Source: Bedellia somnulentella (taxonomy: Eukaryota; Arthropoda; Insecta; Lepidoptera; Bedelliidae). Taken from it: DNA of 64,000 bases. This document shows, piece after piece, positions 10,480 through 20,627 of the stretch. Position numbers and translations under genes: made by a program. The stretch covers positions 2,728,001 to 2,792,000 of the forward strand of contig OY755187.1 of assembly GCA_963576735.1 (NCBI GenBank), written 5' to 3'. Each line of letters begins with the position of its first letter. Position 1 is the first letter of the stretch. The notes under the pieces were generated by a model that had not been told where the DNA came from, ran no database searches, and saw nothing but the letters and a program-made list of their open reading frames with translations.

Positions 10480-10887
10480 ATGAATATTCCTAAGAAGTGT
10501 CTAACTGATAAAAAAGTGTGTAATGTAAGGTTATGTGATCGTGTGAGGAATGATGAGATTCGTGAAAGGTGTGGTGTAAAAGATGATATTGTAAGAAAGA
10601 TAGAAAAAGGAATGTTGAGATGGTTTGGGCACATAGAGAGGATGGATGACAGTAAATTGGTGAAAGAGATATATAGAGCCAATGTGGAAGGTAATGTTAG
10701 TAGAGGACGACCTCGGAGGACACATTTGGATCAAATAGAAAATGAGCTCAAAAAGGCAGGTGTCCGCAGTATGAAGAATAAAAGAGCATGTATGAAAAGA
10801 TTGATGGATGTAAACGAAGCCAGAGAGGTTTGCCAGGATCGTACAAAGTGGCGATCGATAGTCTCTGCCTACCCCAATGGGAACTAA
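10480..10887 (+). pseudogene. C-terminal fragment of a non-LTR retrotransposon ORF2 (family B)
   Basis: A 135-codon open frame. Visible motifs in order: VRLCDRVRNDEIRERCGV (about residues 20-37), EKGMLRWFGHIERM (about 47-60), LVKEIYRANVEG (about 65-76), GRPRRTHLDQIE (about 81-92), RACMKRLMDV (about 107-116), CQDRTKWRSIVSAYPNGN at the end. RWFGH-ERM and DR-KWR signatures are widespread after the reverse transcriptase domain of insect LINEs. The catalytic domains are absent. The first 20 residues before the homology are probably flanking sequence, so the start codon is arbitrary. Clade not assigned. Confidence 0.8.
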
Positions 10888-10922
10888 CGGCGTGAGAATA
10901 TGTATGTATGTATGTATGTATG
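10484..10922 (+). mobile_element. Family B LINE 3' end, longest copy
   Basis: The longest family B piece here, carrying the C-terminal part of a non-LTR retrotransposon ORF2, a TAA stop and an AATATG(TATG)n tail only ten bases after the stop. A 25-bp perfect direct repeat, TCTGTAAG through AAAATTT, lies at 10454-10478 and 11045-11069 and continues imperfectly for about 30 more bases on the right of each copy. The right repeat is 120 bp beyond the tail, so it is not an ordinary target duplication. Confidence 0.88.
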
Positions 10923-11397
10923 TCTAACTGGTGTTCATTTCGTCATTTTTATGACAGTTTATTTAAGTTTCGGATCAAATACCTAAAATTATGTATGACT
11001 CCACTTATTAGCCATACTTGCATAAAGCTGTTGATTAAAATGTGTCTGTAAGATTCATAGATAAAATTTTTAATAGTTACAAACAAGTGTCTTAACAAAC
11101 TTTCTGCATACAAAAACACTATATTCTAGTTAGGTAAAACATTTCGATTCATATTTTACAGAATCAGCTGTCAGTGCAAAGAAAAAAGCTAAAATACAAC
11201 AATGATGTATTTAAATGTAATAGTTTTTATTATGTCTTGGTTTCTTTACCTATTGTTTCGTAGTATGTTCAATTGACTGTGTAATACTATTGCATATTTA
11301 TTTGTAGAGATCTTTATGTCTATAATTGTATTTTTTGTTATGTATGTAAATACATAGATTCTGCGGTACTTCACGATCATCATTTACTAGAATATTA

Positions 11398-11646
11398 AAC
11401 ATACATACATATACTCACGGCTATAAATCCCTAGAAGGGGTAGCCAGAGCTAAGGAATGAGAAATTCCTCAGCCACTTTTGGAAATTTGAGTGGGGAAAG
11501 GATGGTAAAATAAAGTTTGTTGGTGGGGTCTCCAACCGCATCGCCCGAAAATCCCTTAAAAGCCCCAATACCGTTAGTCGCCTCTTACGTACACATACCG
11601 GAAGAAATTGGGTAGTGCTATCCTAAGCCGACATTACACAGCAAAT
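11398..11646 (-). mobile_element. Family A, subtype A1, near full length
   Basis: (CATA)n TATACTCACGGC through CCGACATTACACAGC. Carries the A1 marks CCGTTAGTCGCC and GTACACATACCGGAAG. Confidence 0.88.
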
Positions 11647-11947
11647 ATATTAATATATATAGAATATTAAACTTGAACACAAATTGCATAGTAATGATAT
11701 AATAAAGATCAGATATATATTAAAATAATGAAAGCTTACTGCTTATATATAAGGGTATATTGTGCGAGGGGCATGCCAACAGAAGTTAGATACTCTTTTC
11801 TCATTTGATTGACACTGGCAAGCTATACACCATCTTATAGGCTGATTTTTTATTGACATATTTGAATATAGAACATACTTCTTTTATTTATTTTTATATG
11901 AATGAGCATCATTTTTCCGAGAATCTGGCGGGAATTCACTTGCAACA

Positions 11948-13021
11948 ATGGAGCTCAGTCGACGTGATTTTCGCGCTATGATTTATTATGACTTTTAAAA
12001 AAGTTTAAAGCCTCAAGAATGTTTTGAACTTTTAGCTCATACTTTTGGTGAGTCTGCTTGGTCCCGAGCAACAGTATTCAATTGGTTTGCTGAATTTAAA
12101 ATGGGGATGTCTCGAAGATGAAGCGAAGTCAGGACGACCGCCAACCGCGGTCACGCAAGAAAACGTTCGTGCAGTCGAAAAACTTATTCGCGAAAACCGA
12201 CGAATTACATATGTAGAGCTAGAGCGAGAACTAGGAATTGGATCAACAGCAATACAAACCATAATGCACGACCACCTTCCTCTCCGTAAACGTTGTTCGA
12301 GATGAGTGCCGCACAAACTTACCGATGAGCAGAAAGACCGTCGGATGGATTGGTGCCTATTCATGATAGATAAATTCAACGGAGGCAAGAAAAAAAAAGT
12401 ATATGAAATACTGACTGGTGACGAAACATGGCTATATAACTACGATCCCGAACCAAAGCGACAGTTGACTGTATGATGCTTTGAAGACGAGCCAACTCCA
12501 ACGAAATGTCGCCGTGCACGAAGCACACAGAAACAAATGGTCGCCTCGTTTTTCTGCAAAACGGGTCATGTTGCTACTTTGTGCTAGAGAATGAAAGAAC
12601 GGTGAACTCCGAATGGTATGTGACAGTTTGTGCTCCAACAGTAATATCAGCTTGGTGTGACAAGCGACCGAAGTCAGGAATCCTGCACCTTCTCTGCCAC
12701 CACGACAATACGGTGCCGCACACGTCTGCCAGAACTCTAGACTTTTTCAACTCGAAAAATGTGTCCATTCTCCCTAACCCACCATATTCCCCTAACCTAG
12801 CGCCTTGTGATTTTTACTTGTTTCCAAAAATCAAAGAAAAACTAAAGGGGAAGAGGTTTGAAAGCAAAGAAGATGCGCTGGTTGCCTATAATTTCGAGAT
12901 TTCTAAGGTATCTAAAGAAGAGTGGCCACAGGTATTTTCCAATTGGTTTAGACGTATGGAAAAGTGTATACGTAATCAGAGTGAATACTTTGAAAAGATC
13001 GATACTTGTAATAAAGAATAA
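11948..13021 (+). pseudogene. Mariner transposase pseudogene, DD34D
   Basis: The N-terminal helix-turn-helix part and the catalytic core lie in different frames. A stop follows residue 16 and several frameshifts fall between 12000 and 12600. The first catalytic Asp is in TGDETW (codon at 12420). The second is in HHDN (12704) and the third in LAPCDFYLF (12809). The last two are in one frame with exactly 34 residues between them, the mariner signature. About 94 residues separate the first two. WVPHKL-like linker and C-terminal EWPQVFSNWFRRMEKCI also fit the family. It cannot yield a functional enzyme. Confidence 0.88.
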
Positions 13022-13040
13022 ATCTCTGTTAATTTAAGCG
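11948..13040 (+). mobile_element. Broken mariner (Tc1/mariner) element
   Basis: A mariner transposase relic starts at the ATG at 11948 (MELSRRDFRAMIYYDF, then a stop). Neither terminal inverted repeat is recognisable. The right end runs into a family E fragment at about 13041, which may have removed or replaced the 3' terminus. About 300 bp upstream (11647-11947) shows no clear inverted terminus either. Confidence 0.85.
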
Positions 13041-13165
13041 TCGGGGCGTATACCCGAGGTCGCGGGTTCGATTCCCGCCTGTGTCGAAATTTTTCTTTCC
13101 TTTATTTATTCTTTATTTATTAGTAATAATTCCCACATGAGGTTTTCATGAACAAAAAGATTTAA
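13041..13165 (+). mobile_element. Family E repeat, 5'-truncated, first of a tandem pair
   Basis: Starts in the anticodon-arm part of the tRNA-like head (GGGGCGTATACCCGAGG), then the B box GGGTTCGATTCCC and the tail module GTGTCGAAATTTTTCTTTCC, ending near CCCACATGAGG. The same sequence recurs 308 bp downstream. It directly follows the mariner relic. Confidence 0.8.
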
Positions 13166-13264
13166 ATTATGTGATAGTTAGGCGTTTTCAACATTTGCAT
13201 TCTATCTAAAAAGGTAGACAAGTGGCCTTCCGAATTAGTAAAAATTCGGAGGTAGGAAACGCAA

Positions 13265-13480
13265 ACACTACTTAAACGTGTAAAAGAAATAAAGGATTGA
13301 AGAATTTCGCGCTGGCAGCCAATTGACACGTTAGCTCAATTGGCAGAGCGTTGGGGCGTATACCCGAGGTCGCGGGTTCGATTCCCGCCTGTGTCGAAAT
13401 TTTTCTTTCCTTTATTTATTCTCTATTTATTAGTAATAAATAATCCCCACATGAGGTTCTCATGAACACAAAGATTTAAA
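13265..13480 (+). mobile_element. Family E repeat with full tRNA-like head
   Basis: A leader (AAAGGATTGAAGAATTTCGC) precedes a 71-base tRNA-like unit at 13325-13395. D stem GCTC/GAGC, anticodon stem TTGGG/CCCGA (one G-U) and T stem GCGGG/CCCGC all have canonical lengths. The acceptor arm GACACGT/CTGTGTC pairs at six of seven positions. The putative anticodon loop GCGTATA lacks the invariant U33. A TTTTT run follows the tRNA-like unit after a few bases, then a TTTATT-rich tail. I read it as a SINE rather than a working tRNA gene. Confidence 0.75.
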
Positions 13481-13867
13481 TTGATGACTTATATAGTCAT
13501 TAAAATAATACAAAAATAGATTTAATATTTGTTACTATATAACTAATTACGAAAACAAAAACAACTTCATATAAAAACATTCAAATAAAAAAACCTAAGA
13601 ATTACAAACCAAGCACTCATTCACGATCCAAAAGACATTTGCTCAGTCCACGGCCACATAATAAAGGCTGTATAGGAGGTTGTATACACCATTTCGGACG
13701 TTCCCATAGCTGTTTCTATAAGAAGCGGCCGCGGCTGCCCCAAAGCAATGTAAACGCCAATTAAACTGATAACTGCCACCGAAAGGCGATTGTGTGTGCG
13801 CCACTCTTAATAGTAGGCCCGGAGCTGGAGTTTCGTTTTTGAAGGAAATTGTTACTTAGTTACAAAT

Positions 13868-14150
13868 ACACATACATATACTCACGCCTTCAGTTCCCAT
13901 TGGGGTTGGCAGAGACTATCGAGCGCCACTTTGTACGATCCTGACAAAACTTTCGAGATTCGTTCCAATCCATCAATCTTTTCATACATGCTCTTTTATT
14001 CTCATACTTCGGACACCGGCCCTTTCAAGCACACTTATTATGTGAACTGCGAGGTTGTCCTTTACTAACAGTATCATTCACATCAGCTCTATAAATCTCA
14101 TTTATTAATTTACTATCATCATCCTCTTTGTGTTACAAAGCTTCATTCAA
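13868..14150 (-). mobile_element. Family B LINE 3' end
   Basis: Short CATA tail, ACTCACGCCTTCAGTTCCC, then the reversed B coding end, reaching back to the LVNEIYRA region (ATAAATCTCATTTATTAATT). Several frame-damaging changes. Confidence 0.8.
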
Positions 14151-14373
14151 TAAGAATTTTTCATCATTAAAATAAAAAAAAATTGCGCACCATGACTTTA
14201 TTCAAAAGTTGTACTTAAGCACTTTTAACGTGTATATAGCAAATTTAATCTAATAACGGCATTTAAATAAGTGTAAAGAAACTTGGTTTCGAAATTAAGT
14301 ATCGTTCTCTGACTGTTAGTATCAAAATATATAATTATAGTCATATAAGTCATAAGAGTGTGAATACATTGTT

Positions 14374-14525
14374 TTAAGTCTCGTTTTACATACATACATA
14401 CATATACTCACGCCATTAATTCCCATTGGGGTAGGCAGAGACTATCGATCGCCACTTCGTACGATCCTGACAAACCTCTCTAGCTTCGTTTACATCCATC
14501 AATCTTTTCAATTAAGTCTCGTTTT
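14374..14525 (-). mobile_element. Family B LINE 3' end, 124 bp, with 14-bp TSD
   Basis: The insert at 14388-14511 is flanked by perfect TTAAGTCTCGTTTT repeats (14374-14387, 14512-14525). It keeps only the last 100 or so bases of B plus its (CATA)n tail. 5' truncation with a one-sided tail and a perfect duplication is direct evidence that B moved by target-primed reverse transcription. Confidence 0.92.
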
Positions 14526-15482
14526 GTATACAATATAATCTTACCTTAAATTTTCTATACGGCTTCCATTGCTTTCTTTTATGTCTAGTCTAGTCCACAA
14601 AACCTGATGGGTATTGTCAGTTTTAGTACAGAATCGCTACTATTTTGATGTAGATCAACGTTAATTGAGTGACATATGGAATAAATTCCTTTGACAAAAA
14701 AAACAAAAATAATATATTTATTTTGCCACTCAACTTCTAAAAATGGTTAAAAAAGATTTTATTACATGACAAATAAAAACGTTAAATTAATACCTTTTAC
14801 GAGATAATTTTATCTCTGTCACAAATTAAAAATAATTTATCAATAAAATATTATGAGACTATCTAAAAAGTTAAGGTAACATTATTTATTATATTTTTAT
14901 TTAATTACCAATATTATATATTTTATACTCTTAGCTCTCGGTCTACAACATCTCTTGTACTTGTCGATGGAAGTGTGTTGTCGGCAACCGACTGTCGCAT
15001 TGAATGGCAAATAGAAAAATGTATACATTGATTGTACTGTACATGTATGCATGAAGTTACACCATGTTGGAATAATAACTAAACATAATTTTATTTCATT
15101 TTGTCTCTTTCGTCCTTTCTCTTAAGAGCTTTATTAAAAGTCACATACAATTGGTTTTCAGAATTAGTTAGTGATTAAATGAACTTATCTTATTGCAATC
15201 TTTTAAAATATCAAACTTATAAAATGAATCTTGTACATATTCAATAATTTAAACACTAACTCTTGGTATTTTTATAAGAATTTTATTCGACGGATTACAA
15301 TGTATTGATTTCTTTCTGGATTAGACCATTTTTTGCGAATAAAATCCTAAAAAACATAAATGACACTTAAATGACAAATCACAAAGACTAAATAGTTTAA
15401 AAAGAAGGGTCTTACTGTAATTTAAATACTAAATTTCAATTTTTGTGTTCCCAATTTCAAAAACAATATTATTTTCTTATAG

Positions 15483-15732
15483 ACATACATACATATACTC
15501 ACGGCTATAAATCCCAAGAAAGGGGTAGCCAGAGCTAAGGAATTATAAATTCCTCAGCTACTTTTGGAAGGTGCGTGTGGAATAGATGGTGAAATAAAGG
15601 TTCTTGGTGATGGGTCTCCAACCGCATCGTCCGAAAATCCAATAAAAAGCCCCAATACCCTTAGTCGCCTCTTACGACACCCGTGGGTAGAAAGGGGTAG
15701 CGACATTCTAAGCCGGCACTACACGGCTAAAA
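15483..15732 (-). mobile_element. Family A, subtype A2, near full length
   Basis: ACATACATACATATACTCAC through GCCGGCACTACACGGC. Carries the A2 marks CCCTTAGTCGCC and ACGACACCCGTGGGTAG, with an A1-like 3' part (GGAAGGTGCGTGTGGAATAG), a possible mosaic of subtypes. Confidence 0.85.
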
Positions 15733-16204
15733 TATACTTTGAATAGAAAATCTAATTATATTATTAGTCGCAAAATTTTACATCCTTTGTTTATAAGATA
15801 CACTAAAGTGTTGACTCACAATTTAATAGAGAGTACTAAACTCTTGAAGGCTTTGATTAGTGAAACTATAAAAGACGAAAACTATACCCGGAATGTGGAT
15901 AATGAATGGTTAAAAACGGGTTTTTTATTACACAATGATCGACAATTGTCTACCTAATTGTTATGGAACTTTTTTTATCTCGCCCGAAATACTGTTGGCT
16001 CTATAAAACGAAATTGTTCCAAGATCAATTAAGTTCGTCAATAAAAATGTATGGTCAAGTTTCTACTGATATGTTGAAGAAGCTTTGCGTTTGGAATGGT
16101 TCATTAAATTAATATATTTTTGTTCATTTAAAAGCAAGATGAAATGTGAATCTGTTCTCTTTTTTAAGTAATATCTCTAACATTCATTGTTGCCGCCGTA
16201 CATG

Positions 16205-16486
16205 TCACTAGCTGTTTAGAGTACCCAAGTTTTTACAAGGGCAGTGTACTCACGTAACAAGGGGCAGGCCTATCATTGCTTTGTACGAATACACTGTCAC
16301 ATGACAAAAAATAACTTAGCCTAGAGGTTCCCTCACGATATTTTCCCTCACCGTTAACAACCACGATAAAATAACTACACATATAACTTAGGAAAAGACA
16401 AATTGGTGAAGGCGCGACCCGGGATTTGAACCTACATAATCTGCACGATAAGCGGTGTTCTACCCACTGAGCTATCACTATTATTT
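16205..16486 (-). mobile_element. Family C SINE, 3'-truncated
   Basis: Reverse-strand C with B box (GGGATTTGAACCT on this strand) and a head ending GAGCTATCAC. On the element strand it stops near GGGTACTCTAAAC, so the 3' hairpin and tail are missing. Confidence 0.8.
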
Positions 16487-16691
16487 TCAAGAAAATTTCA
16501 ATTATAATATTTTTTAAATAGATAATGGGATAACCAATTAGTTCATAATTTTAGTTTGACCTTGTGAGAGAATTGGAATCGAATCTGACTCTCAATCTCT
16601 CCATACTTTATTAAATAAAAATATTTAACAATAAAACACAATGTACAATGATAAATTTGTTAAATATGATAATGGCAGTTTTTTTAATTAA

Positions 16692-16952
16692 TTTGCTGTG
16701 TAGTGTCGTCATAGAATATCACTACCCCATTTCTTCCGATGGGTGTACGTAAGAGGCGACTAACGGATTTGGAGCTTTCAAGGGATTTTTGGGCGATGTG
16801 GTTGGAGACCCATTACCGAAAACCTTTATTTTACCATCTTTTCCCCAGTAAAATTTCCAAACATGGCTGAGGAATTTCCAATTCCTTAGCTCTGGCTACC
16901 CCTTCTAGGAATTTATAGCCGTGAGCATATGTATGTATGTATGTTTTTAATT
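16692..16952 (+). mobile_element. Family A, subtype A1, near full length
   Basis: TTGCTGTGTAGTGTCGTCAT through GCCGTGAGCATATG(TATG)3. Minor changes only. Confidence 0.87.
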
Positions 16953-16973
16953 GATCATTTTGTATTCTATTAT

Positions 16974-17221
16974 TTGCCGTGTAGGGCCGGCTTAGAATGT
17001 AACTAGCCCTTTCTACCCACGGGTGTCGTAAGAGGTGAATTTATTGAAGTGGTTTTGGGCGATGCTTTTGGAGACCCAACGATACTTTATTTCTACCATT
17101 TTGTCCCTTATCAACTTCCAAATGTGGCTGAGGAATTTCTATATTTTAAAGCTCTGGCTACCTATTTTTGGGATTCATGGGCGCGAATACAGACATTCTA
17201 CCCCGGCACTACACGGCAAAT
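16974..17221 (+). mobile_element. Family A copy capped by an inverted family A 5' end
   Basis: Starts TTTGCCGTGTAGGGCCGGC and runs as A2/A4 to GGGATTCATGGGCGCGAAT. Instead of GTGAGTATATG it then reads ACATTCTACCCCGGCACTAC to 17221, the complement of a family A start. The unit therefore has inverted ends (16974-17001 against 17193-17221) and no TATG tail. Confidence 0.75.
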
Positions 17222-17323
17222 GAACGTAAAATAAGGAAGATAATCTTACCAAGATCATACGAATTGGTGATGGTCTCTGAGGTAAGGCTACAATCAAAAA
17301 GCGTTTATTTAAATACCTCTCTT

Positions 17324-17578
17324 TTGCTGTGTAGTGTTGGCTTAGAATAACACTACCCCATTTCTACCCGTGGGTGATCGTAAGAGGCGACTAAGGGTAT
17401 AGGGACTTTTCAAGTGATTTTTGGGCGATGTGGTTGGAGACTTGTCACCAAAAACTTTTATTATTACCATCTTTTCCCCACTCAACTTCCAAAAGTGGCT
17501 GAGGAATTTCTCATTCCAAAGCTCTGGCTACCTCGTTTAGGGAATTATAGCCGTGAGTATATGATTGTATGGATGTAT
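17324..17578 (+). mobile_element. Family A, subtype A3, near full length
   Basis: TTTGCTGTGTAGTGTTGGCT through GCCGTGAGTATATGATTGTA. Carries the A3 marks GGGTGATCGTAAGAGG and CATTCCAAAGCTCTGG. Confidence 0.85.
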
Positions 17579-17579
17579 G

Positions 17580-17763
17580 TTGGCTTATAATAGCACTACC
17601 CCGTTTCTTCCCGTGGGTGTACAAAAGTGGCGGCTATTGGTATTGAGGCTTTTTAATAGATTTATGGTTCGAGTCACTAAACTTCCAAAAGTGGCAGAGA
17701 ATTTTTCATATCGTCGGGATACCTCTTTCTCGGATTTATAGACGTGAGTGTATGTATGTATAT
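17580..17763 (+). mobile_element. Family A, internally deleted, tandem to the previous copy
   Basis: Begins at TTGGCTTATAATAGCAC without the first 12 or so bases. It loses the GATGCGGTTGGAGACCC to CCCCACT segment and ends GACGTGAGTGTATG(TATG). Confidence 0.75.
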
Positions 17764-18240
17764 TAAAAACCTTTCTTTTTAGTCTCTCAATTTCCCACCT
17801 TCTCGAATACATTCTCAATGTATTAACAATAAGCTTAATCGATCGACAAGTCTCGAACAATAAAATTAAAGTCTCCACCCACTTGATACAACATAAATCA
17901 GATGAAAATAAAATTACAAACACAGTTTCCTCCCAGTCACTAATTTCGTTTAAAACACCGTTGTCATGATTCATTTTTATGTCAAATTATGAAACAGTAA
18001 TACGACCACATACAGTATAACTAAATAAATTATTAGAGTGACTATACCGGTACCTATAGCACAGGTTACCCTTTATTAGGTATCGGTTGTACCATTAATT
18101 AAGTACTATTGTGAAATACAGCTCTGTTCCAATTTTTACTTTATGGTTAAGACTGTAGTATTACAATTTTTTGGAAATAAATATTTTATTATTATTTATT
18201 TATTTGTAATAATAAAGTAACCGCTTTTAACTAATGCGAC

Positions 18241-18567
18241 TCAAACGTTTACGCCGTAAATACCCGAAGAGGTTGGCAGAGGTACTTATCCTTCTGAACA
18301 TCACGTGACATTGTCACCTGTTGATCAGAGTACCCACGATTTGCTTGAACAGTGTACTCACGTGATAGGGGCAGGCTATTTTGTGCGACTTAGTACAACT
18401 CAGCCATGTGGGTTTCCTCACGATGTTTTCCCTCAACGTTAACAACCAAGGTAAATTAACCATGCATTTTTCTTTAGAAAAGACAAATTGGTATAGGCCC
18501 GACCCGGGACTAGAACCTTCATCGTCTGCACGATAAGTGGTGTTCTACCCACTGAGCTATCACAGTT
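18241..18567 (-). mobile_element. Family C SINE, near full length
   Basis: From GTTTACGCCGTAAATACCCG (3' module) through CACGTGACATTGTCACCTG-like body blocks to the tRNA-like head GAGCTATCACAG. The B box is degenerate (GGGACTAGAACCT on this strand). Confidence 0.82.
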
Positions 18568-18751
18568 ATATATATATATTTGAAACTGACTTTGAGTACA
18601 AATAGAGATTTCTAGAATTCAATATATGGTTCTGGTTAGGTTTGGTTAGAGTTTATTGATCTGGCGAAAAGTAGCGTCCAAAGGTATGTTGTATAATCAG
18701 CATATGAAACATCAATCAAGGAAATTCTCTAGAAGCTTTTAAGGCTTCGAA

Positions 18752-18870
18752 TTACGGCGATAGGCCTCCCCCTATATCACCTAAAAGCACTATCAAAGCA
18801 AAACGTGGGTACTTCGAACATCAGATGACAATGTCACGAGATATTATTAGTATAAGTTTAAGTTTATGGG
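18752..18870 (+). repeat. Family C fragment
   Basis: ACGGCGATAGGCCTCCCCCT through GTCACGAGATATTATTAGT, the middle-to-3' part of C, with no head or tail. Confidence 0.7.
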
Positions 18871-18977
18871 TACTATGATATTAACAATAGTAATCTCGTA
18901 TTACTGACATAACAATAACAGGTACACCAACAATTTACTTATTGCACTACCCAGAAAAGCAAGGTTGTTTTTTATAA

Positions 18978-19228
18978 GTACATACATACATATACTCACG
19001 GCTATATTTCCCTAGAAGGGGTAGCCAGAGCTAAGGAATTAGAAATTCCTCAGCCACTTTTGGAAGTTGAGTGGGAAAAATATGGTAAAAATAAAGGTTT
19101 TTAGTGATGGGTCTCCAACCGCATCGCCCAAAAATCCAATATAAAGCCCCGATACCCTTAGTCGCTTCTTACGACACCCGTGGGAAGAAAGGGGTAGCGA
19201 CATTCTAAACCGGCACTACACGGCAATA
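18978..19228 (-). mobile_element. Family A, subtype A2, near full length
   Basis: (CATA)n TATACTCACGGCTATATT through CCGGCACTACACGGC. Has GGGAAGAAAGGGGTAGCGAC. Directly followed by a C 3' scrap at 19236. Confidence 0.87.
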
Positions 19229-19235
19229 TATTATA

Positions 19236-19290
19236 TTATAAGTATTAGTACCTTTGCCAACCCCTCCGCGGATAAACGGCGTGAACGTAC
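19236..19290 (+). repeat. Family C 3' scrap
   Basis: AAGTATTAGTACCTTTGCCA then CCCCTCCGCGGATAAACGGC and GTGAACG: only the last 50 or so bases of C, including its hairpin. Confidence 0.65.
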
Positions 19291-19454
19291 GAGTTTGAGT
19301 CATTTTCGAAAGATATTTTTTTTAGCTTACCATCATGAATATTTTATATCATTTAATTATATAAATATTTGGATATATTTGAGGAATTGACGTTATGTGG
19401 CGGCCACCACATAAGGAATAATAAAGGTTTAATGACATATTTCAAAAACCTCTA

Positions 19455-19701
19455 GCCGTGCCGTGTTGGCTTAGAATAACACTACCCCATTTCTACCCGT
19501 GGGTGATCGTAAGAGGCGACTAAGGGTATAGGGGCTTATTAAGTGATTTTTGGGCGATGTGGTTGGAGACCCGTCACCAAAAACATTTATTATTACCATC
19601 TCTTCCCCTATCAACTTCCAAAAGTGGCTGAGGAATTTTTCATCCCAAAGCTCTGGCTACCCCGTTAAGGGATTTATAGCCGTGAGTATATGTATGTATG
19701 T
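19455..19701 (+). mobile_element. Family A, subtype A3, near full length
   Basis: GCCGTGCCGTGTTGGCTTAG through GCCGTGAGTATATG(TATG)2. The 3' hairpin region reads CCCCGTTAAGGGATT. Confidence 0.86.
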
Positions 19702-20040
19702 AAAAACCTCTAGAACCTCACGAGCAAAAACCAGACAAACCTTTAATCTCAAAATCTCATTGACCGCATCTCGTTAATTATAAAATAAACTGATTTCATA
19801 AATTACGCCAAGAACAAGAAGTAAAAAGAGATACAGCAATAAAAATAATAGTAACTCTAATCCTAATAAAAAGTTAACAGGATGCTTCTAAGAGGGACCA
19901 ACGGGAAAGATATGTTTTTATCGCAAGCGCAGTGGACGACAGTCGTAATCAACAATACTAGAATGGGCCTGAGTCCTGGAGTCAATAACCGGTGGAATTC
20001 TCTTTACTCAACACGTTTGCTGTATTATTTGTATTATGCG

Positions 20041-20627
20041 GGATTCGTGCGAGGTGAGGTGTGAAAAATTATATTATAAAACTGATAGAAAAAGGGATGT
20101 TAAGATGGTTTGGGCACATAGAGAGGATAGGTATTAGTAAATTGGTGAAAGAGATCTATAAAGCTAACTTCGGAGGACTCATTAGGGCCAAACAGAGAAC
20201 GTGCTCAAAAAGACAGGCGTCCGAACTACATACATACATACATACATATACTCACGGCTGTATTTCCCTAAAAGGGGTAGCCAGAGCTAAGGAATTATAA
20301 ATTCCTCAGCCACTTTTGGAAGTTGAGTGGGGAAGAGATGGTAAAAATAAAGGTTTTTGGTAATGGGTCTCCAACCGCATTGCCCAAAAATCCAATAAAA
20401 AGCCCCAATACCCTTAGTCGCCTCTTACGACACCCGTGGGAAGAAAGGGGTAGCGACATTCTAAGCCGGCACTACACGGCGTCCGAACTATGATGAATAA
20501 AAGAGTATGTGGGAGAAGAAGAGAAGATCGATGGATGTAAACAAAGCTAGAAAGGTTTGTACGGGTCGTACAAAGTGCTGATCGATAGTCTCTGCCTACC
20601 CCGATGGGAACTAATAGCGTGAGTATA
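20041..20627 (+). mobile_element. Family B LINE 3' end split by a family A insertion
   Basis: B sequence (EKGMLRWFGHIERI-like, then LVKEIYKANF) runs to 20228 and resumes at 20491 with ATGATGAATAAAAGAGTATG, ending GATGGGAACTAATAGCGTGA and a weak tail. The interruption is a reverse-strand A copy. The B frame is degraded (ALIRAKQRTCSKR region deleted). Confidence 0.85.
20216..20490 (-). mobile_element. Family A (A2) inserted in family B, 10-13 bp TSD
   Basis: GGCGTCCGAACTA stands at 20216-20228 and 20478-20490; the leading GGC may belong to the A end. The A copy between them is full length: (CATA)n TATACTCACGGCTG to CACTACACGGC. The duplicated bases are B sequence, so A moved after this B copy was in place. 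Confidence 0.9.

Noticed and set aside
12506..13021. 171-codon frame as a separate gene
   Set aside because: It is the C-terminal half of the broken mariner transposase (HHDN and APCDFYLF motifs); the rest of the gene lies upstream in another frame.
13325..13395. Functional tRNA-Tyr (GUA) gene
   Set aside because: The fold is good, but position 33 is C instead of U, no intron or typical tRNA-Tyr identity is seen, and the unit recurs as part of an interspersed repeat with a target duplication.
15739..15957. 72-codon frame next to an A copy
   Set aside because: No recognisable motif and AT-driven composition; not supported as a gene.
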